Assembly (NCBI GenBank): GCA_965199555.1 | Contig: CBDASJ010000016.1 | Location: forward strand, 124,001 to 188,000 | Length of the DNA stretch: 64,000 nt | Direction: 5' to 3' | Origin: LMUY01 sp965199555 | Lineage (GTDB): Bacteria > Pseudomonadota > Alphaproteobacteria > Acetobacterales > Acetobacteraceae | Shown here: one piece after another, positions 52,724 to 61,708 of the stretch | How the letters are laid out: each line of letters opens with the position of its first letter | Position numbering within the stretch: position 1 is the first letter of the stretch | Program-made: the position numbers and the translations under genes | Notes under the pieces: generated by a model | Seen by the model: the letters and a program-made list of their open reading frames with translations, nothing else | Database searches by the model: none | Told to the model about the DNA's origin: nothing

Positions 52724-53878
52724 ATGGCGGACGTCGTGATCATCGGCGCGGGCATCAGCGGCGCGGCCACCGCGTACGAGCTGGCAACGGCGGGGCTCAG
52801 CGTTGTGTTGCTCGATCGTTGGGGTCCGGCGGCGATGGCGTCGGGGTGGACGCTGGCCGGGGTGCGCCAGTCCGGCCGCCACCCGGCCGAGCTGCCGTTG
52901 GCGCGGCAAGCCGTGGCGCTGTGGGCCGAACTGGCGGAGCGGCTGGACGGCACCACCCATTACCGCCGCCGCGGCAACCTGCGCCTGGCCCGCACGGCGG
53001 AGGAGGTGCCGGTGATCCAAGGGCTGGTTGCCGAGCAGGAGGCAGCCGGGCTGGACATCCGCTTCCTGCACGACCCGGGGGAGATCCGCGCCGCAGCCCC
53101 GGCCGTTTCGCCGTCGGTGCTCGCCGCGTCGCTTTGCTTCAGCGACGGCCATGCCGACCCGCACGCCACCGTGATGAGCTTCGTCCAAGCGGCGGAGCGA
53201 GCGGGCGCCGTGCTGCGCTTCGGCGAGCGGGTGGTGGCGATCGAAACCGAAGGCGGCGCGGTGACCGGGGTGCGCACCGAAACGGAGGTGATCCCAGCCG
53301 GCCGCGTGGTGCTGGCGGCGGGAATTTTCGGCAACGATCTGCTGCGGCCGCTCGGCTTGCAGGTGCCCCTGGAGGTGCCGATGGTCACCGTGCTGCGCTC
53401 GGTGCCGGGCGAGACGGTGCTGGACCAGGTGATCGGCGTCGCCAACGCCGATTGCGCCGGACGGCAGGAGGCGGACGGGCGCTGGCGCGTGACCAGCGGC
53501 CTGCTGCCGTGGCACGGCCGGATGGCGGCCTCGCCCCGCCCGGCCGTGGCGCCCACGGCTGGCAGCATCAGCCTGACGGTCGAGACGTTCGCGGCCGTCA
53601 TCCCGGCCTTCGCCGAGGCATCGATCGAGGCGGTCTGGGCTGGGCTGATCGACCTGACGCCGGACGCGCTGCCGGTGATCGACGCGCCGCCGCAGGTCGA
53701 AGGCCTGGTGGTCGCCATGGGCTTCTCCGGCCATGGCTTCTGCCTGGGGCCAATCACGGGGAAGATCCTGGCCGGGCTGGTGCAGGGGCGCCCGACCGGG
53801 CTGGACATCGCACCGTTCCAACTCGCCCGCTTCGACGGCTGGAACGGCCCCTCCGCGCCGCTGACGCTGCATGGTTAG
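52724..53878 (+). CDS. FAD-dependent amine/amino-acid oxidoreductase (DAO family), second copy
   Basis: A 384-residue protein starting MADVVIIGAGISGAATAYEL, 4 bases after dppD with GGAGGG nearby. It is closely similar over its full length to the 50588 protein, sharing the block ASGWTLAGVRQSGRHPAELP without change and the ending FNGWNGP/FDGWNGP. Differences concentrate in the middle (residues ~100-300), the substrate-facing part in DAO folds. The pair probably arose by duplication and now acts on related substrates, or forms a heteromer. Confidence 0.93.
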   Translation: MADVVIIGAGISGAATAYELATAGLSVVLLDRWGPAAMASGWTLAGVRQSGRHPAELPLARQAVALWAELAERLDGTTHYRRRGNLRLARTAEEVPVIQGLVAEQEAAGLDIRFLHDPGEIRAAAPAVSPSVLAASLCFSDGHADPHATVMSFVQAAERAGAVLRFGERVVAIETEGGAVTGVRTETEVIPAGRVVLAAGIFGNDLLRPLGLQVPLEVPMVTVLRSVPGETVLDQVIGVANADCAGRQEADGRWRVTSGLLPWHGRMAASPRPAVAPTAGSISLTVETFAAVIPAFAEASIEAVWAGLIDLTPDALPVIDAPPQVEGLVVAMGFSGHGFCLGPITGKILAGLVQGRPTGLDIAPFQLARFDGWNGPSAPLTLHG

Positions 53879-53959
53879 CGTGCGGGAGGGGAGCGTAAGA
53901 AGCCCCTGTTATTTCACGCGTCGCTATCGCAGGATGGCCGCAACCATGAGGATGCCGTA

Positions 53960-55507
53960 ATGAAGAAGGTGTTGCCGACCGCGCTCTTGGGCTTGGCCCT
54001 CGCCTTCAACCGCGTTGCCGCCGCCGAGCCGAAATCCGCCATCGCCGTCTCGATCTTCGCGCAGGATATCGGCACGCTGGACCCGGACTTCGCCGTGGGC
54101 ACCCAGGACCGCGTGCCCGTCGCCTGGATCTTCAACGCGTTGACCCGGTTCAAGCCGGGCACGATCGACCCGAAGACGCTGGAGCCGGACCTGGCGCAAA
54201 GCTGGGAGGAAAGCGCCGACGGCAGGATCTGGACGTTCCACCTGCGCCACGGCGTGCAGTTCCACGGCGGCTATGGCGAGATGACGGCCGACGACGTGGT
54301 GTTCAGCTACGAAAAGGTCGCAAAGGCCGCGACCTCCGCCTTTGCCGCCGACTACGCGCAGTTCCAGTCGGTCGAGGCGGTCGACCCCTACACCGTCAAG
54401 ATCACGTTGAAGCAACCCGTGCCGAGCCTGCTCGGCCTGGTCGCCAACTATTCCGGCGGGTTCGTCCTGTCGAAGAAGGCCTATACCGAGCGTGGCGACG
54501 GGTTCAAGCGGGCGCCGATCGGCACCGGGCCGTTCATGTTCAAGTCGGTGGCGCCGAGCCAGTCGCTGGAGCTGGTGGCCAACGACGCGTATTTCCGCGG
54601 CAAGCCCAAGATCACCGCGATCAGCTACCGCTTCATGCCGTCCGCCGCGTCGCGCGACCTGGCGTTCGAGAACGGCGAGATCGATCTCGGCGACGGTTTG
54701 CAAGACCAGAAATGGGTCACCCGCATGAAGGCGGTGCCGCATGCGGTGACCGATGTGATGGACCCTGCGGAGCTGTCGCAGATCTACCTGAACATCACCT
54801 CCAAGCCGCTCGACGACATCCGCGTAAGGCAGGCGATCGCGTATGGCATCAACCGTGCGGAGATCCTGCGCTGGCGCGGGGCCGATGTCGCGCGCGAACC
54901 GAAGAGCGTGATCCCCAGCGGCTATCTCGGCTTCACCGCCGATAATGGCCTGCTGCCGTACGACCCGACGAAGGCCAAGCAGTTGCTTGCCGAGGCCGGC
55001 TACAAGGACGGCGTGACGATCAAGATGGTCATGACGCAGGAGCCCAACAGCCTGGCGCTGATGCAGGTGGTACAGGCGCAACTGAAGCGCGTGGGCATCA
55101 ACGTCGACATGAACGTGGTGGAGCACGCGACCTACCACCAGATGATCCGGCAGGACCTCAGCCCGATGTCGTTCTACGCCGCCGCGCGCTTCCCGGTGGC
55201 CGACGTCTACCTGACGCAGTTCTTTTCCTCGCGCTCCATCGTGCTGCGGCCGACGGCGGTGACCAATTTCAGCCATTGCAACGTGGCCGACCCTGAGATC
55301 GACGCGGCGCGCAGCGAGGTGGACCTGGCCAAGCAGGCGCAGGACTGGGCCGAGGCGCAGCGCAAGATCGTCGCCGCGGTGTGCGCCGTGCCCCTGGTGG
55401 AAACGTTGCAGGTCTGGGCGCATCACGACAACTTCGATTTCGGCTTCCCGCAAACGGGGTCGATGTCGCTCGGCCCGCTGCTGACGGAGGCGTCCGGCTT
55501 CAAGTAA
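53960..55507 (+). CDS. dppA: Dipeptide/opine-type ABC substrate-binding protein DppA-like
   Basis: A 515-residue secreted SBP family 5 protein, MKKVLPTALLGLALAFNRVA with cleavage near AAAE. Family landmarks are DIGTLDPDFAVGTQDRVPVA, LEPDLAQSWEESADGRIWTF and LRHGVQFHGGYGEMTADDVV. GTGPFMFKSVAPSQSLELVA and DDIRVRQAIAYGINRAEIL follow in the expected order. Binding proteins of this size take peptides, opines or nickel. With DAO enzymes in the operon, an N-substituted amino acid is plausible. Confidence 0.95.
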   Translation: MKKVLPTALLGLALAFNRVAAAEPKSAIAVSIFAQDIGTLDPDFAVGTQDRVPVAWIFNALTRFKPGTIDPKTLEPDLAQSWEESADGRIWTFHLRHGVQFHGGYGEMTADDVVFSYEKVAKAATSAFAADYAQFQSVEAVDPYTVKITLKQPVPSLLGLVANYSGGFVLSKKAYTERGDGFKRAPIGTGPFMFKSVAPSQSLELVANDAYFRGKPKITAISYRFMPSAASRDLAFENGEIDLGDGLQDQKWVTRMKAVPHAVTDVMDPAELSQIYLNITSKPLDDIRVRQAIAYGINRAEILRWRGADVAREPKSVIPSGYLGFTADNGLLPYDPTKAKQLLAEAGYKDGVTIKMVMTQEPNSLALMQVVQAQLKRVGINVDMNVVEHATYHQMIRQDLSPMSFYAAARFPVADVYLTQFFSSRSIVLRPTAVTNFSHCNVADPEIDAARSEVDLAKQAQDWAEAQRKIVAAVCAVPLVETLQVWAHHDNFDFGFPQTGSMSLGPLLTEASGFK

Positions 55508-55520
55508 GGGCGCGCCCGGC

Positions 55521-56462
55521 GTGATCCTCTACGTGGTACGCCGATTGCTGGCGGCGGTGCCGACGCTGTTGGCGGTGTTGACGCTGGTGTTCGTCATCGT
55601 GCGGATCGTCCCGGGCGACCCGGCGATGGCGATCCTCGGCGACCAGGCGACGCCGAGCGCCGTAGCGGCGCTGCATGTCCGGCTCGGCCTGGACCGGCCG
55701 ATCTGGGCGCAATACCTCGCCTTCCTCGGCCAGTCGCTCGAAGGCGATTTCGGCCGCAGCATGGTCACCGGCCGCGCCGTGCTGAGCGAGGTGGGCGCCG
55801 TGCTGCCCTACACAATTGACCTTGCGGTGGCGTCGGTGCTGGTGGGAACGGTGATCGGCGTCCCGGCGGGGGTTTATGCCGCGGTGTATCGCAACGGCGT
55901 GGTGGACTTCGCCGTACGGATCGGTTCGCTGTTAGGCTTGTCCTTGCCGGTGTTTGTGTCCGGCATCTTCCTGCTGCTGTTGTTCGCCCTGCATTGGCGC
56001 CTGTTCCCGGTGGTCGGCAACACGGACATGGGCAACCCGGTCGACCGGCTCTACAAGCTTGTGCTTCCCGCGGTGACGCTGGGCACGGTGATGGCGGCTT
56101 ACATCACCCGGGTCACGCGTTCCACCATGCTGCAAGCGCTGCGCGAGGACTACATCCGCACGGCGCGTGCCAAGGGCGTGCCGTGGCGCCGGGTCGTGTG
56201 GGGGCACGGGCTGCGCAACGCATCGCTGCCGATCGTGACGATCGTGGGCCTGTATGTGGGCATCCTGATCGGCAACTCCGTGCTGACCGAGATCGTGTTC
56301 AGCCGCCCTGGCCTGGGCCGCATCATCGTCGGCGCGCTGAACCAGCGGGACTACACCATGCTGCAAGGCTTGCTGGTGATCTACTGCTTCCTGATCGTGG
56401 TGGTGAACCTCCTGACCGACCTGGCGTACGGATTGCTCGACCCGCGGGTGCGGGAGGCGTGA
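55521..56462 (+). CDS. dppB: Dipeptide-type ABC permease DppB
   Basis: A 313-residue membrane protein from GTG 55521. VPTLLAVLTLVFVIVRIVPG near residue 20, YLAFLGQSLEGDFGRSMVTG near 72 and TAYITRVTRSTM-like MAAYITRVTRSTMLQALRED near 193 are DppB-type. RTARAKGVPWRRVVWGHGLR is the EAA loop. GLGRIIVGALNQRDYTMLQG lies near the end. It overlaps dppC by 4 bases. Confidence 0.96.
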   Translation: MILYVVRRLLAAVPTLLAVLTLVFVIVRIVPGDPAMAILGDQATPSAVAALHVRLGLDRPIWAQYLAFLGQSLEGDFGRSMVTGRAVLSEVGAVLPYTIDLAVASVLVGTVIGVPAGVYAAVYRNGVVDFAVRIGSLLGLSLPVFVSGIFLLLLFALHWRLFPVVGNTDMGNPVDRLYKLVLPAVTLGTVMAAYITRVTRSTMLQALREDYIRTARAKGVPWRRVVWGHGLRNASLPIVTIVGLYVGILIGNSVLTEIVFSRPGLGRIIVGALNQRDYTMLQGLLVIYCFLIVVVNLLTDLAYGLLDPRVREA

Positions 56463-57301
56463 GGCACCTCCGCTCCGCACTGCGTTGGATCTTGCGGCAT
56501 CCGACGGCGAGCATCGGCGCACTGCTGTGCCTGTTGATCGTGCTCGCGGCACTCGGGGCGCCCATCCTGGCCCCGGCCGACCCGATCGACCAGAACATCG
56601 TCGACCAACTGGCGCCGCCGGGCGCGGAGTATCCACTGGGCGCCGACAATTTCGGACGCGACGTGCTGTCCCGCTTGCTGTGGGGGGCGCGCTTCTCCCT
56701 GCTGGTGTCGTTCCTGTCCGTGGCCTCGGCCATGCTGGTGGGCGGCACGATCGGCCTGGTGGCGGGCTATGTCGGCGGCCGCACCGACCTCTTCATCATG
56801 CAGGTGGTGGACGTGCTGCTGTCCTTCCCGAGCCTGATCCTCGGCTTGATCGTGGTCGCGCTGATCGGCCCGTCGCTGCAAAGCCTGGTGTTTGCCATCG
56901 CCTTGACCGCCATCGCACCGTTCGCCCGGGTGGCCCGCGCGCCCGTGCTCAGCCTGCGGCAGCGCGCCTATGTGGAGGCGGGGCGGGCGCTCGGCTTCAG
57001 CCACGTGCGCATCCTGTTCGTCCATATCCTGCCGAACATGGTCTCGGAGGTGCTGGTGATGGCGACGCTTTGGATGGCAGACGCGGTCCGGACGGAGGCG
57101 GCGTTGTCGTTCCTCGGCCTCGGCATCAAGCCGCCGGCGCCGAGCTGGGGCAGCATGCTCCGCGACGGCTTCGAGAACATCCTGGACGCGCCTTGGCTGT
57201 CGATCTTTCCCGGCCTGGCGATCCTCCTGCTGGTGCTGGGCCTGAATCTGCTCGGCGACGGCCTGCGCGACGCGGGCGACCCTACCCTGGGGGGACTATG
57301 A
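56459..57301 (+). CDS. dppC: Dipeptide-type ABC permease DppC
   Basis: A 280-residue membrane protein from GTG 56459 (VRHLRSALRWILRHPTASIG). PLGADNFGRDVLSRLLWGAR near residue 60 is the DppC hallmark; EAGRALGFSHVRILFVHILP is the EAA loop near 175. ALSFLGLGIKPPAPSWGSML lies near residue 215. It pairs with DppB to form the membrane channel and overlaps dppF by ATGA. Confidence 0.96.
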   Translation: MRHLRSALRWILRHPTASIGALLCLLIVLAALGAPILAPADPIDQNIVDQLAPPGAEYPLGADNFGRDVLSRLLWGARFSLLVSFLSVASAMLVGGTIGLVAGYVGGRTDLFIMQVVDVLLSFPSLILGLIVVALIGPSLQSLVFAIALTAIAPFARVARAPVLSLRQRAYVEAGRALGFSHVRILFVHILPNMVSEVLVMATLWMADAVRTEAALSFLGLGIKPPAPSWGSMLRDGFENILDAPWLSIFPGLAILLLVLGLNLLGDGLRDAGDPTLGGL

Positions 57302-58272
57302 CGCCCCTGTTGCAACTCGACGGGCTCACCAAGCACTTCACGGCCGGCCGTGGCTTTCCGCGCGCGGTGGCAGCGGCGGTGCGGGCCGTGGACGGCGTCA
57401 CCTTGGCGATCCAGGCGGGCGAGGCGTTCGGGTTAGTGGGTGAGAGCGGCTGCGGCAAGTCCACCCTGGCGCGCTTGGCGCTGCGCCTGGTGCAGCCGAC
57501 CGCCGGGTCGGTGCGGTTCGCCGGCGAGGACGTGCTGGCCGCGCGCGGGGCGCAACTGCTTCGGCTGCGGCAGCGCATGCAGATCGTGTTCCAGGACCCG
57601 TTCTCGTCGCTGAGCCCGCGGCGCACGATCGGGCAAACCCTGGTTGAACCGCTCGCGGTGCACGGGGTCGCAACGGGCGCGGCGGCCCAGGCCCGGGCCG
57701 CCGCGCTGCTTGAGGAGGTGGGATTGGACCGGTCGGTGCTCCACCGCTATCCGCACGCGTTCAGCGGCGGGCAGCGTCAGCGCATCGGCATCGCCCGCGC
57801 GCTGGTGCTGGAACCCGAATTCCTGGTGGCGGACGAACCCGTCTCGGCCCTGGACGTGTCGGTCCAGGCGCAAATCCTGACGCTGCTGAAGGCGCTGCAA
57901 GCGCGGCGCGGGCTCGGTTTCCTGTTCGTCAGCCACGACCTGGCCGTGGTCCGCTGGTTCTGCGTGCGGGTGGCCGTGATGTATCTCGGCCGCATCGTCG
58001 AGCAAGGGGCGGTCGCCGAGGTGTTCGAGCGGCCCCGCCATCACTACACCCGCATGCTCTGCGACGCCTCGCCCATCCCGGACCCGACGCGACGCGGCAC
58101 GCTGCCGCGCGTGATGGGTGAAATCCCGTCCGCCTCGGCGCCCCCATCTGGCTGCCACTTCCACCCGCGCTGCCCGGCGGCGACCGACATCTGCCGACGG
58201 GACTACCCAAGCTGGGAAGACACGGGGGGGCATGGCTTCGCCTGTCACCATCCGGCTGCGGCGCCGTCGTAA
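57298..58272 (+). CDS. dppF: Dipeptide/oligopeptide-type ABC ATPase DppF
   Basis: A 324-residue ATPase starting MTPLLQLDGLTKHFTAGRGF. Walker A is GESGCGKST near residue 48, QIVFQDPFSSLSPRRTIGQT is the Q-loop region, the signature is FSGGQRQRI and Walker B is FLVADEPVSALDV. GCHFHPRCPAATDIC is the C-terminal cysteine motif. It is the last gene of the operon, followed by a hairpin. Confidence 0.96.
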   Translation: MTPLLQLDGLTKHFTAGRGFPRAVAAAVRAVDGVTLAIQAGEAFGLVGESGCGKSTLARLALRLVQPTAGSVRFAGEDVLAARGAQLLRLRQRMQIVFQDPFSSLSPRRTIGQTLVEPLAVHGVATGAAAQARAAALLEEVGLDRSVLHRYPHAFSGGQRQRIGIARALVLEPEFLVADEPVSALDVSVQAQILTLLKALQARRGLGFLFVSHDLAVVRWFCVRVAVMYLGRIVEQGAVAEVFERPRHHYTRMLCDASPIPDPTRRGTLPRVMGEIPSASAPPSGCHFHPRCPAATDICRRDYPSWEDTGGHGFACHHPAAAPS

Positions 58273-58294
58273 GTCGGCAGGGGACGGGGCGTGA

Positions 58295-58316
58295 CCGCCC
58301 AGAGTCGGTTGGGCGG
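58295..58316 (+). terminator. Hairpin after the dpp operon
   Basis: CCGCCCA (58295-58301) and TGGGCGG (58310-58316) form a perfect 7-base stem with an 8-base loop 23 bases after the dppF stop. No T run follows, so termination would be weak or Rho-assisted. Confidence 0.4.
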
Positions 58317-58376
58317 ACACCCAGGACGCACCTTGCCTGCAGTTGTCATTGCGCCAGGCAACATTGGCACGATCCG

Positions 58377-59258
58377 TCAGGCCGCGCGGCGATGCCGCAC
58401 CAATCCGTCACGAATGTACTGGGACAACTCCATCGCCGCTGCCCCGGCATGATGGCGGGGTAGGTGGAGATTGATGGCAAAGGTCGGCAGCTCTGGCAGG
58501 GCGAAGCTGGATGGCAGGATGTCCAGGTCAGGCGGGACGGTGGACGCCAGCCAGACGGACACGGCAAGGTCCGCCCGCACGGTCGCCAATGTCGCCTCCA
58601 TGCTGCCGTTTTCGAAAACGGCCCTCCATGCCGTGCCTTGGCTGGTCAACGCCCCCAAGGTCGCAAGACGGAACGCGCAGGTGTCGGCCACCGTTGAAAC
58701 GGGTAAGGGGCGTTTGAGGTGCGCGGTCCCGGCCTTGGCCCCGATCCAGACGAGCCGCTCGACGCTGAGGCACTCGCCTGCGGCCGGCCCGGCCGGCTCC
58801 TCGGCCACGGCAAGGTCAACCCGCCCTGCCCTCAACGCTTCGACCAGTTCCGGGGACGACGCGCACGTCAGGGAGAGTTCCACTCGTGGAAAGGCATCCG
58901 CGTAGGCCTTCAGCACCGGCGCTAGATGACTGCTGACCAAATCAGGAGGCACGCCAAGCCGCACCTGCCCCTTCACAGCCGCCGTGGTCATCTCGGCCCA
59001 TATCTCATCGTTGAGCGCCAGCAGCTTCCGGGCTTGGCCTAACAGGCGCTCGCCGGGCCGGGTCAGCCGCAAGCCGCGTCGGTCCCGCTCGAACAGGCTG
59101 CACCCGAGCGTTTCCTCCAGCCGCTTGACCTGTTGGCTGACGGCGCCTTGCGTGAGGTGCAGCACGTTCGCAGCCGCCGTCATACTGGCCTTGTCCGCAA
59201 CGGCAACGAAGGTGCGGACGAGAAAGGTGTCGAGGTTGCAGGTCATGCCATCCATCAT
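58377..59258 (-). CDS. LysR family transcriptional regulator
   Basis: About 290 residues. In-frame ATGs at 59258, 59255 and 59246 (MTCNLDTFLVRTFVAVADKA) are all possible. The helix-turn-helix SMTAAANVLHLTQGAVSQQV with KRLEETLGCSLFERD fills residues ~20-55. A periplasmic-binding-like effector domain starts near KGQVRLGVPPDL. It is divergent from a LysE-type exporter with an inverted repeat between them, the usual layout of a LysR regulator and its target. Confidence 0.94.
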   Translation of the reverse strand: MMDGMTCNLDTFLVRTFVAVADKASMTAAANVLHLTQGAVSQQVKRLEETLGCSLFERDRRGLRLTRPGERLLGQARKLLALNDEIWAEMTTAAVKGQVRLGVPPDLVSSHLAPVLKAYADAFPRVELSLTCASSPELVEALRAGRVDLAVAEEPAGPAAGECLSVERLVWIGAKAGTAHLKRPLPVSTVADTCAFRLATLGALTSQGTAWRAVFENGSMEATLATVRADLAVSVWLASTVPPDLDILPSSFALPELPTFAINLHLPRHHAGAAAMELSQYIRDGLVRHRRAA

Positions 59259-59277
59259 GGCTGAATAAGATGGGCTA

Positions 59278-59309
59278 AAGCTAATGCAATGCATGACGAA
59301 CATTAGCTT
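59278..59309. promoter_or_regulatory. Inverted repeat between lysR-type and lysE-type genes
   Basis: AAGCTAATG (59278-59286) and CATTAGCTT (59301-59309) are perfect 9-base inverted arms separated by 14 bases, in the divergent promoter region. This is the form of a LysR operator, TAAT and ATTA fitting the T-N11-A type core. Confidence 0.65.
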
Positions 59310-59365
59310 ATCGGGGCATGGCAGCGGACCTATCCTGCCTTTTCTGGGGCGGGGTGGACGGCAAC

Positions 59366-59965
59366 ATGGCATTCGACGCGATCTTGCCACTTATTTTGTT
59401 CGTGGTTGTTTCGACCATCACACCAGGCGGTGCCACCACCCTGGCAACGGCCTCGGGCGCGCAGTTCGGCTTTTGGCGCTCCGTGCCGTTGATGGCGGGC
59501 ATCGCTGCCGGGCTGGCGTCGCTTGCTGCCGCATCTGCGGCCGGGTTGGCTGGTCTGCTGCTGGCGGCGCCGTCCCTGCAAACGGCCATGCGGGTGGTCG
59601 GGTCGGCCTACCTGCTTTGGCTGGCTTGGAAGATCGCCAGAAGCGGGCGGCCGACCATGAACGCCACCATGGGGGTGCCCACGCGCTTTCTGGGGGGTGC
59701 TGGCCTGCTCTGGCTGAACCCGAAAGGCTGGGCGATGACGCTTGGTGCCGCGGCGTCGTTCGCCACCCTCGCCAGCGGGCCCTTGCAGCTTGCGCTTCTG
59801 CTCGGGTCGGCCTTCGGCCTTGCGGCGGCCGTGTCGCTATCGCTCTGGTGCTTGGCCGGGCTGCTGCTCGCGCGGCTGCTGCGGACGGAGCGGCAGTGGC
59901 GGATTCTCAACGCCTTGCTGGGATTGCTGCTCGCCGCATCCGTCATCCCGATGTGGTTGGAGTGA
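59366..59965 (+). CDS. LysE family translocator (amino acid/metabolite exporter)
   Basis: A 199-residue membrane protein from ATG 59366 (MAFDAILPLILFVVVSTITP); ATG 59318 would add 16 unlikely residues. STITPGGATTLATASGAQFG near residue 16 is the RhtB/LysE N-terminal motif, and GSAYLLWLAWKIARSG lies near residue 77. FLGGAGLLWLNPKGWAMTLG near residue 110 is the second conserved block. Six hydrophobic segments. It probably exports an amino acid or similar metabolite under control of the divergent LysR. Confidence 0.93.
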   Translation: MAFDAILPLILFVVVSTITPGGATTLATASGAQFGFWRSVPLMAGIAAGLASLAAASAAGLAGLLLAAPSLQTAMRVVGSAYLLWLAWKIARSGRPTMNATMGVPTRFLGGAGLLWLNPKGWAMTLGAAASFATLASGPLQLALLLGSAFGLAAAVSLSLWCLAGLLLARLLRTERQWRILNALLGLLLAASVIPMWLE

Positions 59966-60115
59966 ACGAGACATCGCTTTGAGCTCGGGACACGTCATCT
60001 CGATTCGGCTCACGGCGCAGAACCTACGATGCCCGACCGTTGGCCAACATGCGAGCCCCGGTACATCCAAACGTGACCCTGGCTGGCCCGCTTGTGCCCA
60101 CCAGCAGGACGGGGC

Positions 60116-61246
60116 ATGACGCGCCATGACCAAACTCGCTCCCCGCGTAAGCTGGGTCGCCAGTGGCTGGCCCCCGTTTCCGTGAGCCCGGTTCGGCTAG
60201 CCTTCCTGGCGCTGGTGCCGGCCGGGCCGATCCTGCACTACGTGTTCGGCGTTCCCGCCATTTGGGTGTTCGCCACCGGCATCGTCGGTGTGGGCGTCCT
60301 GGCGGACTGGATCCGGCTGGCGACGGACCAACTGGCGCGGCACACGGGTCCGGCTGTCGGCGGGCTGCTGACGATCAGCCTGGGCAGCCTGGCGGAGCTG
60401 ATCCTCGCCTTGTTCGTGCTGACGCAGGGCCACCCGGAGGTGGTGCACGCCCAGATCACCGGCTCCATCATCGGTACCAGCTTGCTCGGACTCGGGCTGG
60501 CCATCGTGGTGGGCGGCGCCCGCCGGGAACGGCAAACGTTTAAGCGGGAACGGGCAGGGCTGCTGGCAAGCCTGCTGATTTTGGTAGTGATCGCGCTGCT
60601 GTTGCCCGCCGTGTTCGACCTCGCCGCCAAGCAGGCTGGGATCGCCGCACCCAATGACGAAAAACTGAGCCTCGCGGTGGCGGCCGTGCTGCTGCTGCTC
60701 TACCTAGGCAACCTCGCCTACACGCTGGTGACGCACCGGGACGTGTTCTCGACCGGGGAGGACGAGGAGGAAGCGGGAGTGGAGCCGTGGCCCCTGTGGC
60801 GGTGCCTGCTCGTGCTGGCCGTCGCCACCGCAGGCGCCGCATGGGAAAGCGAGCTGGTGTCGGACGCGCTGGCGGACGCGGCAAGCGCTCTGCACCTATC
60901 GCCCACCTTCTTGGGCGTGGTCGTGCTGGCCCTGGTGGGAACGGTCGCCGACCTGTTCGCCGCCGTGTGGTTCGCCCGCCAGGATCGGATGGGGCTGGTG
61001 ATGAGCATCTGCATCGGCTCTGCCATCCAGGTGGCGCTGGTGGTGGCGCCGCTTCTGGTGATCCTGTCCTGGTTCCTCGGAAGCCCGCTGACGCTGGTGT
61101 TCCGCAGCCCGCTCGACCTGTTCGCCATCGCTGGCACCGCCTTCATCGTCAACGCCATCACCGGCGACGGCGAAACCACCTGGTTCGAGGGCGTGATGCT
61201 GATGGGCGTATACGCGGTGCTGGGCATCGCATTCTTTTTCGCCTGA
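60116..61246 (+). CDS. Calcium/cation:proton antiporter (CaCA superfamily)
   Basis: A 376-residue membrane protein from ATG 60116 behind AGGA. There are about eleven hydrophobic segments in two inverted halves. Half one has GGLLTISLGSLAELILALFV near residue 90. Half two has VVLALVGTVADLFAAVWFAR near residue 270, where Asp stands at the usual Glu of the alpha-repeat. An acidic cytoplasmic loop, FSTGEDEEEAGVEPW, separates the halves. CaCA proteins exchange Ca2+ for H+ or Na+. Confidence 0.92.
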   Translation: MTRHDQTRSPRKLGRQWLAPVSVSPVRLAFLALVPAGPILHYVFGVPAIWVFATGIVGVGVLADWIRLATDQLARHTGPAVGGLLTISLGSLAELILALFVLTQGHPEVVHAQITGSIIGTSLLGLGLAIVVGGARRERQTFKRERAGLLASLLILVVIALLLPAVFDLAAKQAGIAAPNDEKLSLAVAAVLLLLYLGNLAYTLVTHRDVFSTGEDEEEAGVEPWPLWRCLLVLAVATAGAAWESELVSDALADAASALHLSPTFLGVVVLALVGTVADLFAAVWFARQDRMGLVMSICIGSAIQVALVVAPLLVILSWFLGSPLTLVFRSPLDLFAIAGTAFIVNAITGDGETTWFEGVMLMGVYAVLGIAFFFA

Positions 61247-61708
61247 CCAGTCAGCGCCCCGCGGCGCGGCGCCTTGCGGCAGGCAGGAGCGACGGCCGTC
61301 TTGTCAGGAATTTTCCCGACGCCGAATGCCGAACACGGAAGGCGCGCGATGTGCGACCCTATCGGACCATGCTGACGCTCCTTCTATCCCCGATCAGGGC
61401 CGTGTCGGGTAGGCTGTCCAGTGCCGCACGCTCTTGGTTGCTGCTGAAGCCGTGGCCGAGCCGCCGCTACCCGAGGAAACACCTTCCATGCCCACACGCA
61501 GGAACCTCCGGCCCAGTGTGCTCGGATCCGTTCAGCCACTTCCAGCGGTCTGAGCCGACGCTGCCCCTGCGTGAGGTCACTGGCGCTGCGGCCGTGAGCC
61601 TCGAAGCCGACGGCAGCATCAGCGTCATCAAGGCCTCGGCCAAAATCCGCCACGCCTCTGGAGGTCTCGGATGATCACAGCTCCTCACCCAGCCGGAAAG
61701 GTGGGCCG
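61247..61708. other. 462-base stretch without an intact gene
   Basis: Between the antiporter and the MscS gene I find no complete gene, RNA or repeat. Rightward frame 61563-61674 ends LREVTGAAAVSLEADGSISV then IKAS, reminiscent of the C-terminus of DUF421/YetF-type membrane proteins (x-AVLEPDGxISVI). Upstream in the same frame nothing else matches, so it may be a remnant. Confidence 0.3.

Noticed and set aside
53924..55453. 509-codon leftward open frame
   Set aside because: Antisense shadow of the dppA-like gene; no recognisable domain and no ribosome site.
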